Assembly: GCF_013423955.1 (NCBI RefSeq)
Contig: NZ_JACCKX010000001.1
Coordinates: 1,922,001 to 1,986,000 of the forward strand
Origin: Ottowia beijingensis
GTDB taxonomy: Bacteria; Pseudomonadota; Gammaproteobacteria; Burkholderiales; Burkholderiaceae_C
DNA length: 64,000 bases
Direction: 5' to 3'
In this document: in pieces, positions 49,341 to 62,598 of the stretch
Layout: each line of letters opens with the position of its first letter
How positions within the stretch are numbered: the first letter of the stretch is position 1
The notes under the pieces: generated by a model
What the model saw: the letters and a program-made list of their open reading frames with translations, nothing else
Database searches by the model: none
Told to the model about the DNA's origin: nothing
Program-made: the position numbers and the translations under genes

Positions 49341-49523
49341 ATGCTGAAATGGGCCATTATTTTTGCCGTGATCGCGCTGGTGGCGGGTGTGCTGGGCTTT
49401 GGCGGCGTGGCCGCGGGGGCCGCGGGCATTGCCAAGATCCTGTTCGTGCTGTTCCTCATCGTCGCCGCCGTGATGCTGGTGCTGGCGCTGATGGGCGGCA
49501 AGGCGGTCAGCAAGAACTTGTAA
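49341..49523 (+). CDS. DUF1328 small membrane protein
   Basis: 60 residues, two helices ([40 protein letters not shown]). Matches DUF1328/UPF0391 in length and sequence. Ribosome-binding site AAGGAG seven bases before the ATG. Members are often stress-induced. Confidence 0.88.
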   Translation: MLKWAIIFAVIALVAGVLGFGGVAAGAAGIAKILFVLFLIVAAVMLVLALMGGKAVSKNL

Positions 49524-49544
49524 GGGCGCTGCCCGTCAAGCCAG

Positions 49545-49571
49545 GAAAGCCGCCCGAGGGCGGCTTTCCTG
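49545..49571. terminator. bidirectional terminator between DUF1328 and gdhA
   Basis: AGGAAAGCCGCCCGAGGGCG GCTTTCCT, a perfect 12-bp stem shared by two convergent genes. Confidence 0.85.
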
Positions 49572-49574
49572 CTT

Positions 49575-50890
<1,316 letters not shown>

Positions 50891-51002
50891 GGGTCTCCTT
50901 GTCGTGGAAGCGTCGGCGCGCGGCAGGCAAGGGGCCGCGCACCCTGACGGTGCAGCATAGCACCGGGCTCCGGCAGGCCAGGGCATGCCCACGACTGGGT
51001 GG

Positions 51003-51062
51003 TAGCTATTAAAAATATAGCTGCTCGCGCAGTATGGGCGCTGACAGAAGGCTGATTCAGCC
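51003..51062. repeat. AGCTAT/GCGCTTG palindromic repeat upstream of mnmG
   Basis: TAGCTATTAAAAATATAGCT then GCTCGCGCAGTATGGGCGCT GACAGAAGGCTGATTCAGCC. Confidence 0.8.
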
Positions 51063-51067
51063 TTAGA

Positions 51068-53100
<2,033 letters not shown>

Positions 53101-53104
<4 letters not shown>

Positions 53105-53753
53105 GCCACCACCCCCAGGCCAGTCGTCTGGCAGCGGGCCTGCAGGTGTTGGGGCTGGCGCTGTCGGCAGAGCAACAGCAGAAGCTGCTGGCCTACCTCG
53201 ACCTGCTGGCCAAATGGAACAAGGTCTACAACCTGACGGCCGTCCGCGATCCGGACGAAATGCTGACGCACCATCTGCTGGACAGCCTCTCCGTCATCGC
53301 GCCGCTGCACCGACACACCGGGGCGGGGCGATCCACCTGCTGGATGTCGGCGCCGGCGGTGGTCTGCCGGGTGCGGTCATCGCCATCTGCTGCCCGGAAG
53401 CCCAGGTCGATTGCGTCGACACCGTGGGCAAGAAGGCTGCCTTCATCCAGCAGGTGGCCGGCGCATTGGCCTTGCAGAACCTGCGCGGCATTCACGCGCG
53501 GGTCGAAGCGCTGACTGGTCCCTACGACGTGATTGCCTCGCGCGCGTTTGCCTCGCTGGGCGATTTCACCGCCTGGTCGCGCCAGGCGTTGGGCCAGCGG
53601 GGCGTCTGGATGGCGATGAAGGGCAAGCACCCCGACGACGAACTGGCCGCCCTGCCGGCTGACGTGGAAGTGTTTCACGTGGAACAACTGGAGGTGCCGG
53701 GGTTGGACGCCGAGCGCTGCCTGCTGTGGCTGCGCCCAAAGGAGTACGTATAA
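53101..53753 (+). CDS. rsmG: 16S rRNA (guanine-527-N7)-methyltransferase RsmG (GidB, frameshifted)
   Basis: About 217 residues. [53 protein letters not shown] (SAM motif), [13 protein letters not shown]. One G is missing in the GGGG run near 53330. Its ATG overlaps the mnmG stop. Contains a parS-like site at 53671-53686. Confidence 0.94.
53671..53686. promoter_or_regulatory. parS-like site (one mismatch)
   Basis: TGTTTCACGTGGAACA, inside rsmG and 0.7 kb before parA. Confidence 0.85.
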
Positions 53754-53755
53754 GC

Positions 53756-54369
53756 ATGTTCGGCATCCAGGACTATGGGGCCTTTGTTGCGGCCGTCATC
53801 GTGTTCCTGGCCATTCCGGGGCCGGGCAACTTCGCGGTCATCACTTCTACCGGCAAGGGGCGCATCCGGGGTGGGTTGGCGGCCACCTTCGGCATCATCG
53901 CGGGCGATCAGGTGCTGATGTGGCTGGCCGTGGCCGGGGTGGCGGCGCTGCTCAAGGCCAACCCGGCGGTGTTCGCGGCGGTGCAGTACGCCGGCGCAGC
54001 CTATCTGGCGTGGCTGGGCTTTCAGATGCTGCGCGCCAGACCGGGGGTGCGCCGGTGCTCGATATCCAGCCGCACCATTACTTCAGGCAGTCTCTTCTGA
54101 TCACGCTGCTCAATCCCAAGGCCATCGTGTTCTACATGGCCTTCTTCCCGCTCTTCGTCGATCCGGCGCGGCACCAGGGGCTGCTGACCTTTGGGGTCAT
54201 GGCGGCCACCATCGCGGTGCTGACCTTCGGCTATTGCGCCAGCCTCACCTTGATCACGCATTTCGCCGCCGAGCGCCTGCGCGCCAACCCGCGCGCGTCG
54301 GCGTGGTTGAATAGAATCGCCGGTTCCATGCTGCTCGCCTTTGGTCTGAAACTGGCGATTCAAAAATGA
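53756..54369 (+). CDS. LysE/RhtB-family amino-acid exporter (frameshifted)
   Basis: About 205 residues with six helices. VFLAIPGPGNFAVITSTGKG, GGLAATFGIIAGDQVLMWLA and LLNPKAIVFYMAFFPLFVDP are family signatures. One missing base near 54045. Between rsmG and parA, overlapping parA by four bases, so one transcript is likely. Confidence 0.9.
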
Positions 54370-55150
54370 TGAAAATCTTCTGTATCGCCAACCAGAAAGG
54401 CGGCGTCGGCAAGACCACCACCACGGTCAACCTGGCCGCCGGCCTGGCCAGGATCGGCCAGCGCGTGCTGCTGGTCGACCTGGACCCGCAGGGCAATGCC
54501 ACCATGGGCTCGGGCGTGGACAAGCGGGCGATGGCGCTGTCGGTGTACGACGTGCTGCTCGAATCCGCCAGCGTGGCCGAGGCCGCCACCGTGCCCGACA
54601 AGCTGAAGGAAGCCGGCGCCGGCTACGCCGTGCTGGGCGCCAACCGCGAGCTGGCCGGGGCCGAGGTGGAACTGGTGGGCGAGGAGCGCCGCGAGCGCCG
54701 GCTGAAGGATGCCCTGGCCGCAGTGAGCGCAGACTACGACTTCGTGCTGATCGACTGCCCGCCGTCCTTGAGCATGCTCACGCTGAACGGCCTGTGCGCC
54801 GCGCAGGGCGTGATCGTGCCCATGCAGTGCGAATACTTCGCGCTCGAAGGCCTGGCCGACCTCACCAACACCATCAAGCAGGTGCACGCCAACCTGAACC
54901 GCGACCTGCGCCTGATCGGCCTGCTGCGCGTGATGTTCGACCCGCGCATCACGCTGCAGCAGCAGGTCAGCGAGCAGCTCAAGGCGCACTACGGCGACAA
55001 GGTGTTCGACACCATCATCCCGCGCAACGTGCGCCTGGCTGAGGCGCCCAGCTACGGCTTGCCCGGCGTGGTGTTCGACCCTCGGCCAAGGGCAGCAAGG
55101 CCTTCGTCGCCTTCGCCAGCGAGATGGTGGAACGCGGTCTGCGTGGATGA
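54366..55150 (+). CDS. parA: chromosome-partitioning ATPase ParA (frameshifted at the 3' end)
   Basis: About 261 residues. Walker [54 protein letters not shown] and RNVRLAEAPSYGLPGVVFDP. One C is missing at 55079-55081 (CCCTCG should be CCCCTCG). With it restored the end is FVAFASEMVERGLRG and TGA at 55150. Works with parB and parS to move origins apart. Confidence 0.95.
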
Positions 55151-55159
55151 ATTCTTTAA

Positions 55160-55215
55160 GCCAAATCGGCCTTCAGCGCCCGCCCATCAAGCGCAACCAG
55201 CTATATAAACAGTAG
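55160..55215. repeat. AGCTAT-type repeat (reverse orientation) after parA
   Basis: GCCAAATCGGCCTTCAGCGC CCGCCCATCAAGCGCAACCA GCTATATAAAC, ending at the start of the hydrolase gene. Confidence 0.85.
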
Positions 55216-55775
55216 TGATCCAGGTCGCTCCTTCCATCGTCCTCGTGCTGCCCGGCTGGCAGGGCAGCGGCCCGGGCCACTGGCAGAGCCGCTGGGAGAC
55301 GCGCCACGGTTACCAGCGCGTGGAGCAGCACGACTGGCTGCGCCCGCTGCGCGGCGACTGGACGGCACGGCTGGAAGAGGTGATCCTGGCCCAGCGGCGC
55401 CCGGTGCTGGTGGCCGCGCACAGCCTGGGCTGCATCCTCACCGCCTGGTGGGCCGCGCATTCGCGCCACACCGACCGCGTGGCCGGCGCCCTGCTGGTGG
55501 CGCCGCCCGACATCGAACGCTACGACAACCGCCAGCAGATCCCTGGCTGGGCCCCCGTGGCGCGCCAGCGCCTGCCGTTCCGCAGCATCCTGGTGGCCAG
55601 CAGCGACGACCCCTTCGGCAGCCTGGAGGGCGCCAGCCGCCTGGCGGCCGACTGGGGCGCGGATTTCGTCAGCCTGGGGCCGAAGGGCCACATCAATGCC
55701 GATTCGGGCTTGGGCGATTGGGAAGAAGGGCATGTGCTGCTGCTTTCCCTGGTGCCAGCGGAAGACGCGGCGTGA
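55215..55775 (+). CDS. RBBP9/YdeN-family alpha/beta hydrolase
   Basis: 186 residues from a GTG. VLVLPGWQGSGPGHWQSRWE, nucleophile Ser in VAAHSLGCILTAWW, Asp in LVASSDDPFGSL and His in GPKGHINADSGLGDW. The substrate is unknown; commonly found between parA and parB in related genomes. Confidence 0.88.
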   Translation: MIQVAPSIVLVLPGWQGSGPGHWQSRWETRHGYQRVEQHDWLRPLRGDWTARLEEVILAQRRPVLVAAHSLGCILTAWWAAHSRHTDRVAGALLVAPPDIERYDNRQQIPGWAPVARQRLPFRSILVASSDDPFGSLEGASRLAADWGADFVSLGPKGHINADSGLGDWEEGHVLLLSLVPAEDAA

Positions 55776-56010
55776 TCCGCGGCCTGTCGCACCTGACCTT
55801 CATCGTGCGCGGCGATCTGCACCACCGTTGGCGGCGCGATCACCCACGCGCCACCCGGTGGCGTTCATCGCCTGAGGCGTTGGCGGTCCGGCGGTTGCCG
55901 TTGGGCCGTTCGCGCTGGCGGCGGTACTGGGGCTGATCGCCTTCGGTATAGTCCTTCGGCTTGTGCGGCGCAGGCGCCAGCGGGCGCTGCGCTCTCTATA
56001 GGACATTTGC
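55776..56010 (+). other. short region between hydrolase and parB with a hydrophobic open frame
   Basis: One plus-strand frame encodes AVGPFALAAVLGLIAFGIVL followed by a basic end ([14 protein letters not shown]) just before parB. It is preceded by an in-frame TGA and lacks a clear start. It could be the remnant or mis-read end of a small membrane protein. Confidence 0.3.
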
Positions 56011-56984
56011 ATGGTCACCAAAAACCCAAGGGCCTCGGCCGCGGCCTCGACGCGCTGCTGGGGCCGTCGCTGTCCGTGGGCACTGCCGAAGGCAGCGCAC
56101 CCGCCACGCCTGCCGGCACGCCGATGATGCTGGCGCTGCACGAGCTGGCGCCCGGCCAGTACCAGCCCCGCACGCGCATGGACGAGGGCGCGCTGTACGA
56201 GCTGGCCGAGAGCATCAAGTCGCAGGGCATCATGCAGCCGATCCTGGTGCGGCGTTTGGGGTCAAATCGGCCGCCAACGCCCACGGGGCAAGCGCTGACA
56301 GCTCCTGATTTGGAAGCGCATTACGAGATCATTGCTGGCGAGCGGCGCTTTCGCGCGGCGCGCCTGGCGGGCCTGACCGAGGTGCCGGTGCTGGTGCGCG
56401 ACGTGCCCGACGAGGCCGCCGCCGCCATGGCGCTGATCGAGAACATCCAGCGCGAGGACCTGAACCCGCTGGAGGAGGCGCAGGGCATCCGCCGCCTGAC
56501 GGTGGATTTCGGCCTGACGCACGAGCAGGCCGCGCAGGCCGTGGGCAAGAGCCGCAGCGCCGCCAGCAACCTGCTGCGCCTGCTGCAGCTGACCGAGCCG
56601 GTGCAGACCATGCTGATGGCCGGCGACATTGACATGGGCCACGCCCGCGCGCTGCTGGCGCTGCAGGGCGCGGCGCAGATCACCGCGGCCAACCAGGTCA
56701 GCGCGAAGAAGATGTCGGTGCGCGAGGCCGAATCGCTGGTGCGCAAGCTGAACGCCGAGTTCAACCTCACCTCGCCCCGCAAGCCCGCCGCGGGCGCCGA
56801 CAAGTCGGGCGACGTGCGCCGGGTGGAGGAAGAGCTGTCCGACCTGCTGCTGGCGCAGGTCGAGGTGCGGGTGAAGAAGAAGACCAAGCGCGGCGGCCGG
56901 CTGGAGCAGGCGGGCGAGCTGGCCATCGCCTTCGGCTCGCTGGACGAGCTGAACGGCCTGATCGAGCGGCTGCGCGGCGCATGA
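56011..56984 (+). CDS. parB: chromosome-partitioning CTPase/DNA-binding protein ParB, with repeat-encoded insert
   Basis: About 324 residues. PKGLGRGLDALLG start, CTP-binding GERRFRAARLAG and ENIQREDLNPLEEAQGI, helix-turn-helix GLTHEQAAQAVGKSRSAASN, C-terminal dimer domain ending LNGLIERLRGA. The start is ATG at 56011 (MVTKKPKG) if one A is restored in the A run at 56020-56024; otherwise a TTG at 56007 is read. Between ILVRRLG and HYEIIAGERRF the gene has about 18 extra codons (SNRPPTPTGQALTAPDLEA) that are an AGCTAT-type repeat read in frame. The insert sits just before the CTP-binding motif. Confidence 0.95.
56258..56313. repeat. AGCTAT/GCGCTTG palindromic repeat inside parB
   Basis: GGGTCAAATCGGCCGCCAAC GCCCACGGGGCAAGCGCTGA CAGCTCCTGATTTGG, equal in pattern to intergenic copies such as 55160-55215. 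Confidence 0.85.
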
Positions 56985-57127
56985 ACGCGGGCGGGCAGGG
57001 CAGCGTGCCCGCACCTCCTGTGACAGATTTGCGGCCAGCGCCTGTGGTGCAGGGCCGTCCGCCGTTGTAAGCTGCGCCCTTCGCACGGATTTGCCCGCGC
57101 ATTCCCCGCCACCCACCGCCATTCCCC

Positions 57128-57880
57128 ATGCCCCTGCCCACGCCCCGTTCCGCGTTCCGCAACGGTGATGCGCGCCTGCGCACGGCCCTGGCTGCGCGGC
57201 GCAACGGCGGGCCGCCGCTGGCGGTGCGCGCGGCGCGTGCCAGCGTGGCGCGCGTGCGCCGCGCCGTGGACCACGCCGTGGCCCGCTCGCCGCAATCCCT
57301 GTTCCTGCGCGAGCTGGTGACCCAGCCGGGCACCGTGGGCGCCATCTGCGCCAGCTCGCCCCGGCTGGCGGCGCGCATGGCGGCCTGGGTCGATGCGGCC
57401 GCGCCCGGCGTGGTGGTCGAGCTGGGCGGGGGCACCGGCGTCATCACTGCAGCGCTGCTGGCGCGCGGCGTGGCGCCCGAGCGGCTGGTGGTGATCGAGC
57501 AGTCGGCCGCGCTGGCGGCGCACCTGCGGCGGCGCTTTCCGCACATCCACGTGGTGCACGGCGACGCGGCCGAGCTGGCCCGGCTGGCCGCCGGCGCCGA
57601 CTGGCCCTGCCGCGGCGCCGACGGCGCGCCGCTGCCGGTGCAATGCATCGTGTCCGGGCTGCCCTTGCTGTCGATCCCGCTGCCGGTGCGCCAGCGCATC
57701 CTGCAGGCGGGCGCGCAGGCGCTGGCGCCGGGCGGGCGCCTGCTGCAGTTCACCTACGCCATGCGCGGGCCCTCGCTGTGGCAGGGCGCGGGCCTGGTCG
57801 GCCAGGCCCGCGAGCGCGTGCTGGCCAACCTGCCGCCGGCGCGCATCGACGTGCTGGGGCACGGCGCGGCAGCGCACTGA
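57128..57880 (+). CDS. SAM-dependent methyltransferase (phospholipid N-methyltransferase-like)
   Basis: 250 residues. A basic N-terminal part, FLRELVTQPGTVGAICASSP, SAM motif VVVELGGGTGVITAALLARG, and YAMRGPSLWQGAGL near the end. This layout resembles PmtA-type phospholipid methyltransferases and rRNA adenine dimethylases; the first is more likely from FLRxxxxxPxxVGAIxPSS. The exact substrate is inferred. Confidence 0.75.
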   Translation: MPLPTPRSAFRNGDARLRTALAARRNGGPPLAVRAARASVARVRRAVDHAVARSPQSLFLRELVTQPGTVGAICASSPRLAARMAAWVDAAAPGVVVELGGGTGVITAALLARGVAPERLVVIEQSAALAAHLRRRFPHIHVVHGDAAELARLAAGADWPCRGADGAPLPVQCIVSGLPLLSIPLPVRQRILQAGAQALAPGGRLLQFTYAMRGPSLWQGAGLVGQARERVLANLPPARIDVLGHGAAAH

Positions 57881-58216
57881 CGCCTGCCATTGCAAGCCAT
57901 TCTGGCCTCCAGGCGCCGTCCATCAAGCGCGGACAGCTATCAATAATGAAGTGACAGGTGCCATGAAAGTGGCCTGCGCCACGACCACGGTGCAGCCTGC
58001 GTGGCGGCACCCGGTGGCTGCCCGGCCGCGTCCGCCAGCCCGCGTGTGTCATCAGTGCGGGCATTTCACGCGACATATTTCATCCTCCGTGTTGCGTTTG
58101 GCGCGCAAGTGCGTGCCGTATCGGCCTTTTTCCGGTCACCTGCGGTTACCATTTGACGCTGTATGCCCACGCCCTGCCGGGCGTGGTGCCCGCCAGTCCG
58201 CGCGAGGAAGTGCACC
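57881..58216. other. gene-free stretch upstream of the large repeat protein
   Basis: About 335 bp. Holds one AGCTAT-type repeat (57891-57952) and the presumed promoter region of the large repeat protein. No gene seen. Confidence 0.4.
57891..57952. repeat. AGCTAT-type repeat (reverse orientation)
   Basis: GCAAGCCATTCTGGCCTCCA GGCGCCGTCCATCAAGCGCG GACAGCTATCAATAATG. Confidence 0.8.
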
Positions 58217-60735
58217 ATGAAGTCGTCTCAGAAGAACGCCAAACCATCCATCCGGCAGGCGATGCTGCTCGGTGGCAGCCTGGTCCTGGCCGGCGCCGCC
58301 CAGGCCGGCATGGTCACCGACCAGCACGGCAACGTCGGCTACGACAGCGCCGCCGAATGCGATGCCGCCGTGCAGGCCGGCACGGCGCGCTTCTACCGCC
58401 CCGTCACCGACCGCAAGCCGGCCCGCAAGGCGGGCGAGGCCAGCGTGCGCACCATCCGGCTGAGCGAGCTGTCCAGCGCCACCGCCCAGGCCGCCGGCCT
58501 GCGCTACAGCGCCGCCGACTACGCCCGCGGCGCCTGCGACCTGGGCATCCGCCACGTCAAGGGCCGGCCCGACATCACGCCCGAGCTGGTGGGCAAGTGG
58601 GTGCCGTTCAGCCCCGACATGCCGCTCAACCTGTACAGCAACGCCGCCGGCCAGCCGGTGCGCGCCACCATGGCGCAGTGCGACAACGGCTTCTCCGGCA
58701 ACCTGCCGCGCCCGGTGCCGCCGCTGCCCACGGTGGCCGAGCAGGTCGTCGCGCCGCCGCAGCCCCTGCCCAACCAGTGCTTTGCCAACATCCTGCAGCC
58801 GGCGCGCTTCGAAACGCGCAGCGAGCAGGTGCTGATCGCCCCCGCCACGCGCCGTGAAGAGGTGGTGCCCGCCACCTACAAGACCGTGACCGAGCAGGTG
58901 CTGGTGCAGCCCGAGACGCGCCGCCAGGTCGCCGTGCCGGCCGAGCTGAGGACCGTGACCGAGAACGTGGTGGTGCGCCCCGCCGGCGTGCGCGACGAGC
59001 CGGTGCCGCCCACCTTCAAGGCCAGCACCGAGCAGATGGTGACGCGCGAGGCGACACAGCATGTCGAAGTGGTGCCGCCCGTCTACAGGACCGAGATGAC
59101 GCGCGTGGTGGACGTGCCCGAGCACACCATCCAGCGCGTGGTGCCCGCCGTCTACAAGGAAGTCGAAGAGACGGTGATGGTCAGCCCCGACACCACCCGC
59201 ACCGAGGTGGCCGAGCCGCGCTACCGCACCGAGGTTGAGCGCGTGCTGGTGCGCCCCGAGGTGGTGCGCTACGTGCCGGTGCGCCTGCCCATGAAGCAGG
59301 TGCCCGAGCGCCGCCTGCGCGCCGAGGCCACCACCCGCATCGAGGCCGTGCCGCCGGTGCTGCAGACGGTGGTCGAGCCCGTGGAGGTGCGCCCGGCCAC
59401 CGTGCGCAAGATGGAGGTGCCGGCCGCCTACGAAATCGTCACCGAGCAGGTCAAGATCAGCGAGCCCTACCGCGAATGGCGCCGCGGCCGCGCCTGGGTG
59501 GGCCAGGCCATCGAGGTGGTGCCGCTGCGCGCCTTCGTGGTCGACCCGACGGGCCAGTTCAAGGGCTACAACGTGGCCGGCCGCAGCCTGGTGCCGGCGG
59601 CCACGGGTGGCGCCTCGCGCGGCGTGATCGACATGGGCGCCACGCCGGCCGACAACCGCCAGCTGGAAGACGACGTGTGGTGCCTGGTCGAGGTGCCGGC
59701 GCAGTACCAGACGGTGCAGCGCAAGGTGCTCAAGGCCCCCGCCACCACCAGCGACATCGCCGTGCCGGCCGAGTACAAGAACGTCACCAAGCAGGTGGTG
59801 GTGCGCGAAGGCACCCAGCGCGTGGTGCCGGTGCCCGCCGTCTACCACAGCGTGTACCGCCAGGAGGTCGACTTCGACCGTGCCCGCGCGCTGGGCTACA
59901 AGTTCGACCCCAGCGGCGAGCTGATCGCCACCCCCAGCGGCGAGCGCCTGGTGCGTGCCGAAGCCATCGCCCACCAGCCCGGCGTGCAGATCGACCGCTC
60001 GTACCTGGCCCTGGGGCGCGACGCCTGGGTGCGCGAAGTGCGCGTGCCGGCCGAATACCGCAACGTCAACCGCTACGTGCCCGAGCAGCCCGCTGCCGTG
60101 CGCGTGGTCGACGTGCCCGCCGCCTACCGCACCACCAAGCGCCGCGTGATGGTCGAGCCCGCCCGCACCGAAACCGTGGTGGTGCCCGCCACCTACAAGA
60201 CGGTGCCCACGCAGGTGCTGGTCCGCGCCGAAACCACGCGCGCCGTGCCGGTGCCGCCCGAGGTGCAGGCCATCACCCGCTACGAGCTCGACCAGCCCGC
60301 CAGCCTGCGCCAGGTGCCCGTGCCCGAGCTGGTGCAGCCGCTGTCGCGCCAGATCGTCACGCGCGAAGCCGGCGTGCGCGAGGAGGTGGTGCCCGCCGTC
60401 TACCGCACCGAGACGCGCCAGGTCATCGACCAGCCCGCCAGCACGCGCTGGGTCGACGTGCCGGCGCAGTACGAAACCCTGACCTGGCAGGTCAAGGTGG
60501 CCGAGCCGCGCGAGGAAAAGCGCGAAGTCATGTGCGAGACCAACACGCACCCCGACAAGATCCGCGAGGTGCAGCGCGCGCTGCAGTCGGTGGGCTTCGA
60601 TCCCGGCGCCGTCAACGGCGTGCTGGCGGCCCCACGCTGGCCGCCGTGGCGCGCTACCAGCAGGCGCGCGGCCTGCCGGTGCATGGCTACCTCGACGTCG
60701 ACACCGTGCGCGCGCTGGGCGTGGCGCCGAACTGA
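58217..60735 (+). CDS. large exported protein of about 20 tandem 23-residue repeats with C-terminal peptidoglycan-binding domain
   Basis: About 839 residues. Signal peptide (MLLGGSLVLAGAAQA), an N-terminal domain of about 170 residues, then two blocks of repeats with the pattern VPATYKTVTEQVLVQPETRR (about nine before and eleven after a central domain). The central domain is about residues 415-500 (REWRRGRAWVGQAIEVVPLR, CLVEVPAQYQTVQRKVL). The C-terminus is PG_binding_1 (IREVQRALQSVGFDPGAVNG, ARYQQARGLPVHGYLD). One missing base near 60633. Alternating Val/Thr and charged residues predict a long beta structure such as a fibre or solenoid tethered to the sacculus. No known family recognised. 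Strongest context: a CsgG-like gene follows. Confidence 0.75.
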
Positions 60736-61029
60736 CGGCAAACATGCTATCTTGATGATAGCTTTTGGCGCCCTGTTGACGGGCGCTGCAGCCGTTTTTC
60801 ATGCTTGACCCGGCAAACCGGCCGTGGCTGCCCGCATACTCCCAGCGTAGGACAGATCAAGTAACACCTTGGGTTTATCATCGCCCGCTTGGCACGGCCC
60901 ATTGGAGTGAGGAGGCGAGGCGCGGGCACCCTACCGATGGCTGGTAGGCATAGCCCCGCTTCGTGGCACGATCCTGCGGCCTTTTTTGTCTGGCCTTCGT
61001 CGCAGAAGGCATACCCAGGAGTAGAAGCA
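60736..61029. other. gap between repeat protein and CsgG-like gene
   Basis: 294 bp with an AGCTAT-type repeat (60746-60810), a half GGGAGTAT box (ATACTCCCA, 60836-60844), and the upstream region of the lipoprotein gene with a weak GAGTAGAAGCA before the ATG. No gene seen. Confidence 0.4.
60746..60810. repeat. AGCTAT/GCGCTTG palindromic repeat
   Basis: GCTATCTTGATGATAGCTTT TGGCGCCCTGTTGACGGGCG CTGCAGCCGTTTTTCATG. Its hairpin and T run could end transcription of the large repeat protein. Confidence 0.8.
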
Positions 61030-61945
61030 ATGTCGAAGAAGAAACTGGCCGTCCTGGCCGCCGCAGGCGCGGCCATGCTGCTGGCCGGCTGTGAAACCAC
61101 CAACCTGAAGATGGGCAGCGGCAGCGGCGCCGACACCGTGGCCACCGGCGGCGCCGGCGGCGCCACCAGCAGCGGCGAGAACTCGCAGCTTGAGAAATGC
61201 GCCTCGCCCCTGGGCACCGTGTCGCTGGTCGAGAACCAGAACGCCGGCTGGTACACCATCCTGCGCGATGAATACCGGCTGCCCCCACCGCCAACCTGCT
61301 GCGCCTGATGGTGCAGCAGTCCAACTGCTTCGTCGTGGTCGAGCGCGGCGCCGCCGGCATGCGCGCCATGAGCCGCGAGCGCGAGCTGATGCAATCCGGC
61401 CAGATGCGCGGTGGCAGCAACTTCGGTGGCGGCCAGATGGTGGCCTCGGACTACGGCCTGTCGCCCGAGATCGTCTTCAGCGAAGGCAACACCGGTGGCC
61501 TGGGCGGTGCGCTCGGCGGCATCATCGGCGGGCGCGCCGGCTCGGTGCTGGGCGGGCTTTCGGCCGGCACCAAGACGCGCGAAGCCGCCGCCATGCTGAC
61601 CCTGGTGGACAACCGCTCGGGCGTGCAGGTCGGCGCCTCGCAGGGCAGTGCCTCCAAGACCGACTTCGGTGGCATGGGCCAGCTGTTCGGCAGCAGCGCC
61701 GGGGCTCGCTGGGCGGCTACCAGAACACGCCGCAGGGCAAGGTGATCGCGGCCGCCTTCATGGACGCCTACAACCAGATGGTGCGCTCGGTGCGCAACTA
61801 CCGCGCGCAAAGCGTGCAGGGCCAGGGCCTGGGCGGCGGTGGCCGCCTGGGGGTGGACGGTGGCGCCGCCCCGTCGCAGACCTACACGCCCGAGAACGCG
61901 CCGCGCAAGGCCGCACCCACGCGCCGCACCCAGCGCCGCCGCTGA
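61030..61945 (+). CDS. CsgG/HfaB-like outer-membrane lipoprotein (two apparent frameshifts)
   Basis: About 306 residues. Lipobox LLAGC at residues 18-22, then CASPLGTVSLVENQNAGWYT, LLRLMVQQSNCFVVVERGAA, and glycine-rich LGGIIGGRAGSVLGGLSAGT, resembling the barrel-forming segment of CsgG-family proteins, and VIAAAFMDAYNQMVRSVRNY near the end. Bases missing near 61285 and 61708. CsgG forms the outer-membrane channel for curli subunits. Here it lies just after a repeat-rich exported protein. The CsgG relation is moderate; the partnership is inferred. Confidence 0.75.
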
Positions 61946-61977
61946 TCGCCTAGCGCGCGGGCGATTCCACTGCCATC

Positions 61978-62003
61978 ACGGCCGCGTCAGCGGCCGTTTT
62001 TTT
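61978..62003 (+). terminator. rho-independent terminator after the CsgG-like gene
   Basis: ACGGCCGCGTCAGCGGCCGT then a run of T. Confidence 0.9.
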
Positions 62004-62097
62004 GCATGGGCCGTTCCGCATCGGGCGGCAAGGCGCGCCATGCCGTGGTCATGAAACCGTCATAGCATCGGTGTCGTCCGACCGCCACCCCGATGCC

Positions 62098-62498
62098 ATG
62101 AACCGCCCCATCGCCGCCCGCACCCTTGCCGCACTGCTTTGCTGCGCCTGTCTGGCCGCCTGCCAGTCGATCGAACCGCCGCGCCCCGAGCCCGATCCGG
62201 CCCAGCCGCCGCCGGCCCCATCACCCCGCCGCCACAACTGCTGCCACCGCACGGCCGCGTGGTCACCGCGCCGCTGCCCGGCCGGCCCGAGCCGGCGCCC
62301 GTCGTCGCCCCCGCGCGCCTCACGCTGCGCGACGCGCAGACGCGGCTGAACGGCATGGGCTACGACGCCGGCCCGGCCGACGGCGTGGTCGGGCGCCGCA
62401 CCGCGGCGGCGCTGCGCGCCTTCCAGCGCGACCACGGGCTGCCGGACAGCGGCCGGCTCGACGAGGCCACGCGCCAGGCACTGACGGCGCCGCGCTGA
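62098..62498 (+). CDS. lipoprotein with peptidoglycan-binding domain (frameshifted)
   Basis: About 133 residues. Lipobox ACLAACQS, Pro-rich linker, then PG_binding_1 (LRDAQTRLNGMGYDAGPADG and RTAAALRAFQRDHGLPDSG). One missing base near 62222. Same plan as 34094-34450 and the same terminal domain as the large repeat protein 1.4 kb upstream. Confidence 0.82.
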
Positions 62499-62518
62499 GG
62501 GCATCGTCAGCCGTCGTT

Positions 62519-62580
62519 TGCTATCGAATCAGAAGCTTTTGGCGCTCGCCAGCATTGGCCTGAAGGCCAATTTGGCTTGA
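62519..62580. repeat. AGCTAT-type repeat (degenerate)
   Basis: TGCTATCGAATCAGAAGCTT TTGGCGCTCGCCAGCATTGG CCTGAAGGCCAATTTGGC. The last part is itself a hairpin. Confidence 0.6.
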
Positions 62581-62598
62581 AATCGCTGGGCCCACGGC

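Noticed and set aside
58136..60802. Very long open frame on the minus strand opposite the repeat protein
   Set aside because: It mirrors the plus-strand codons of a GC-rich repeat gene, is rich in His/Gly/Arg without a recognisable domain, and the plus strand has a signal peptide and a known C-terminal domain.
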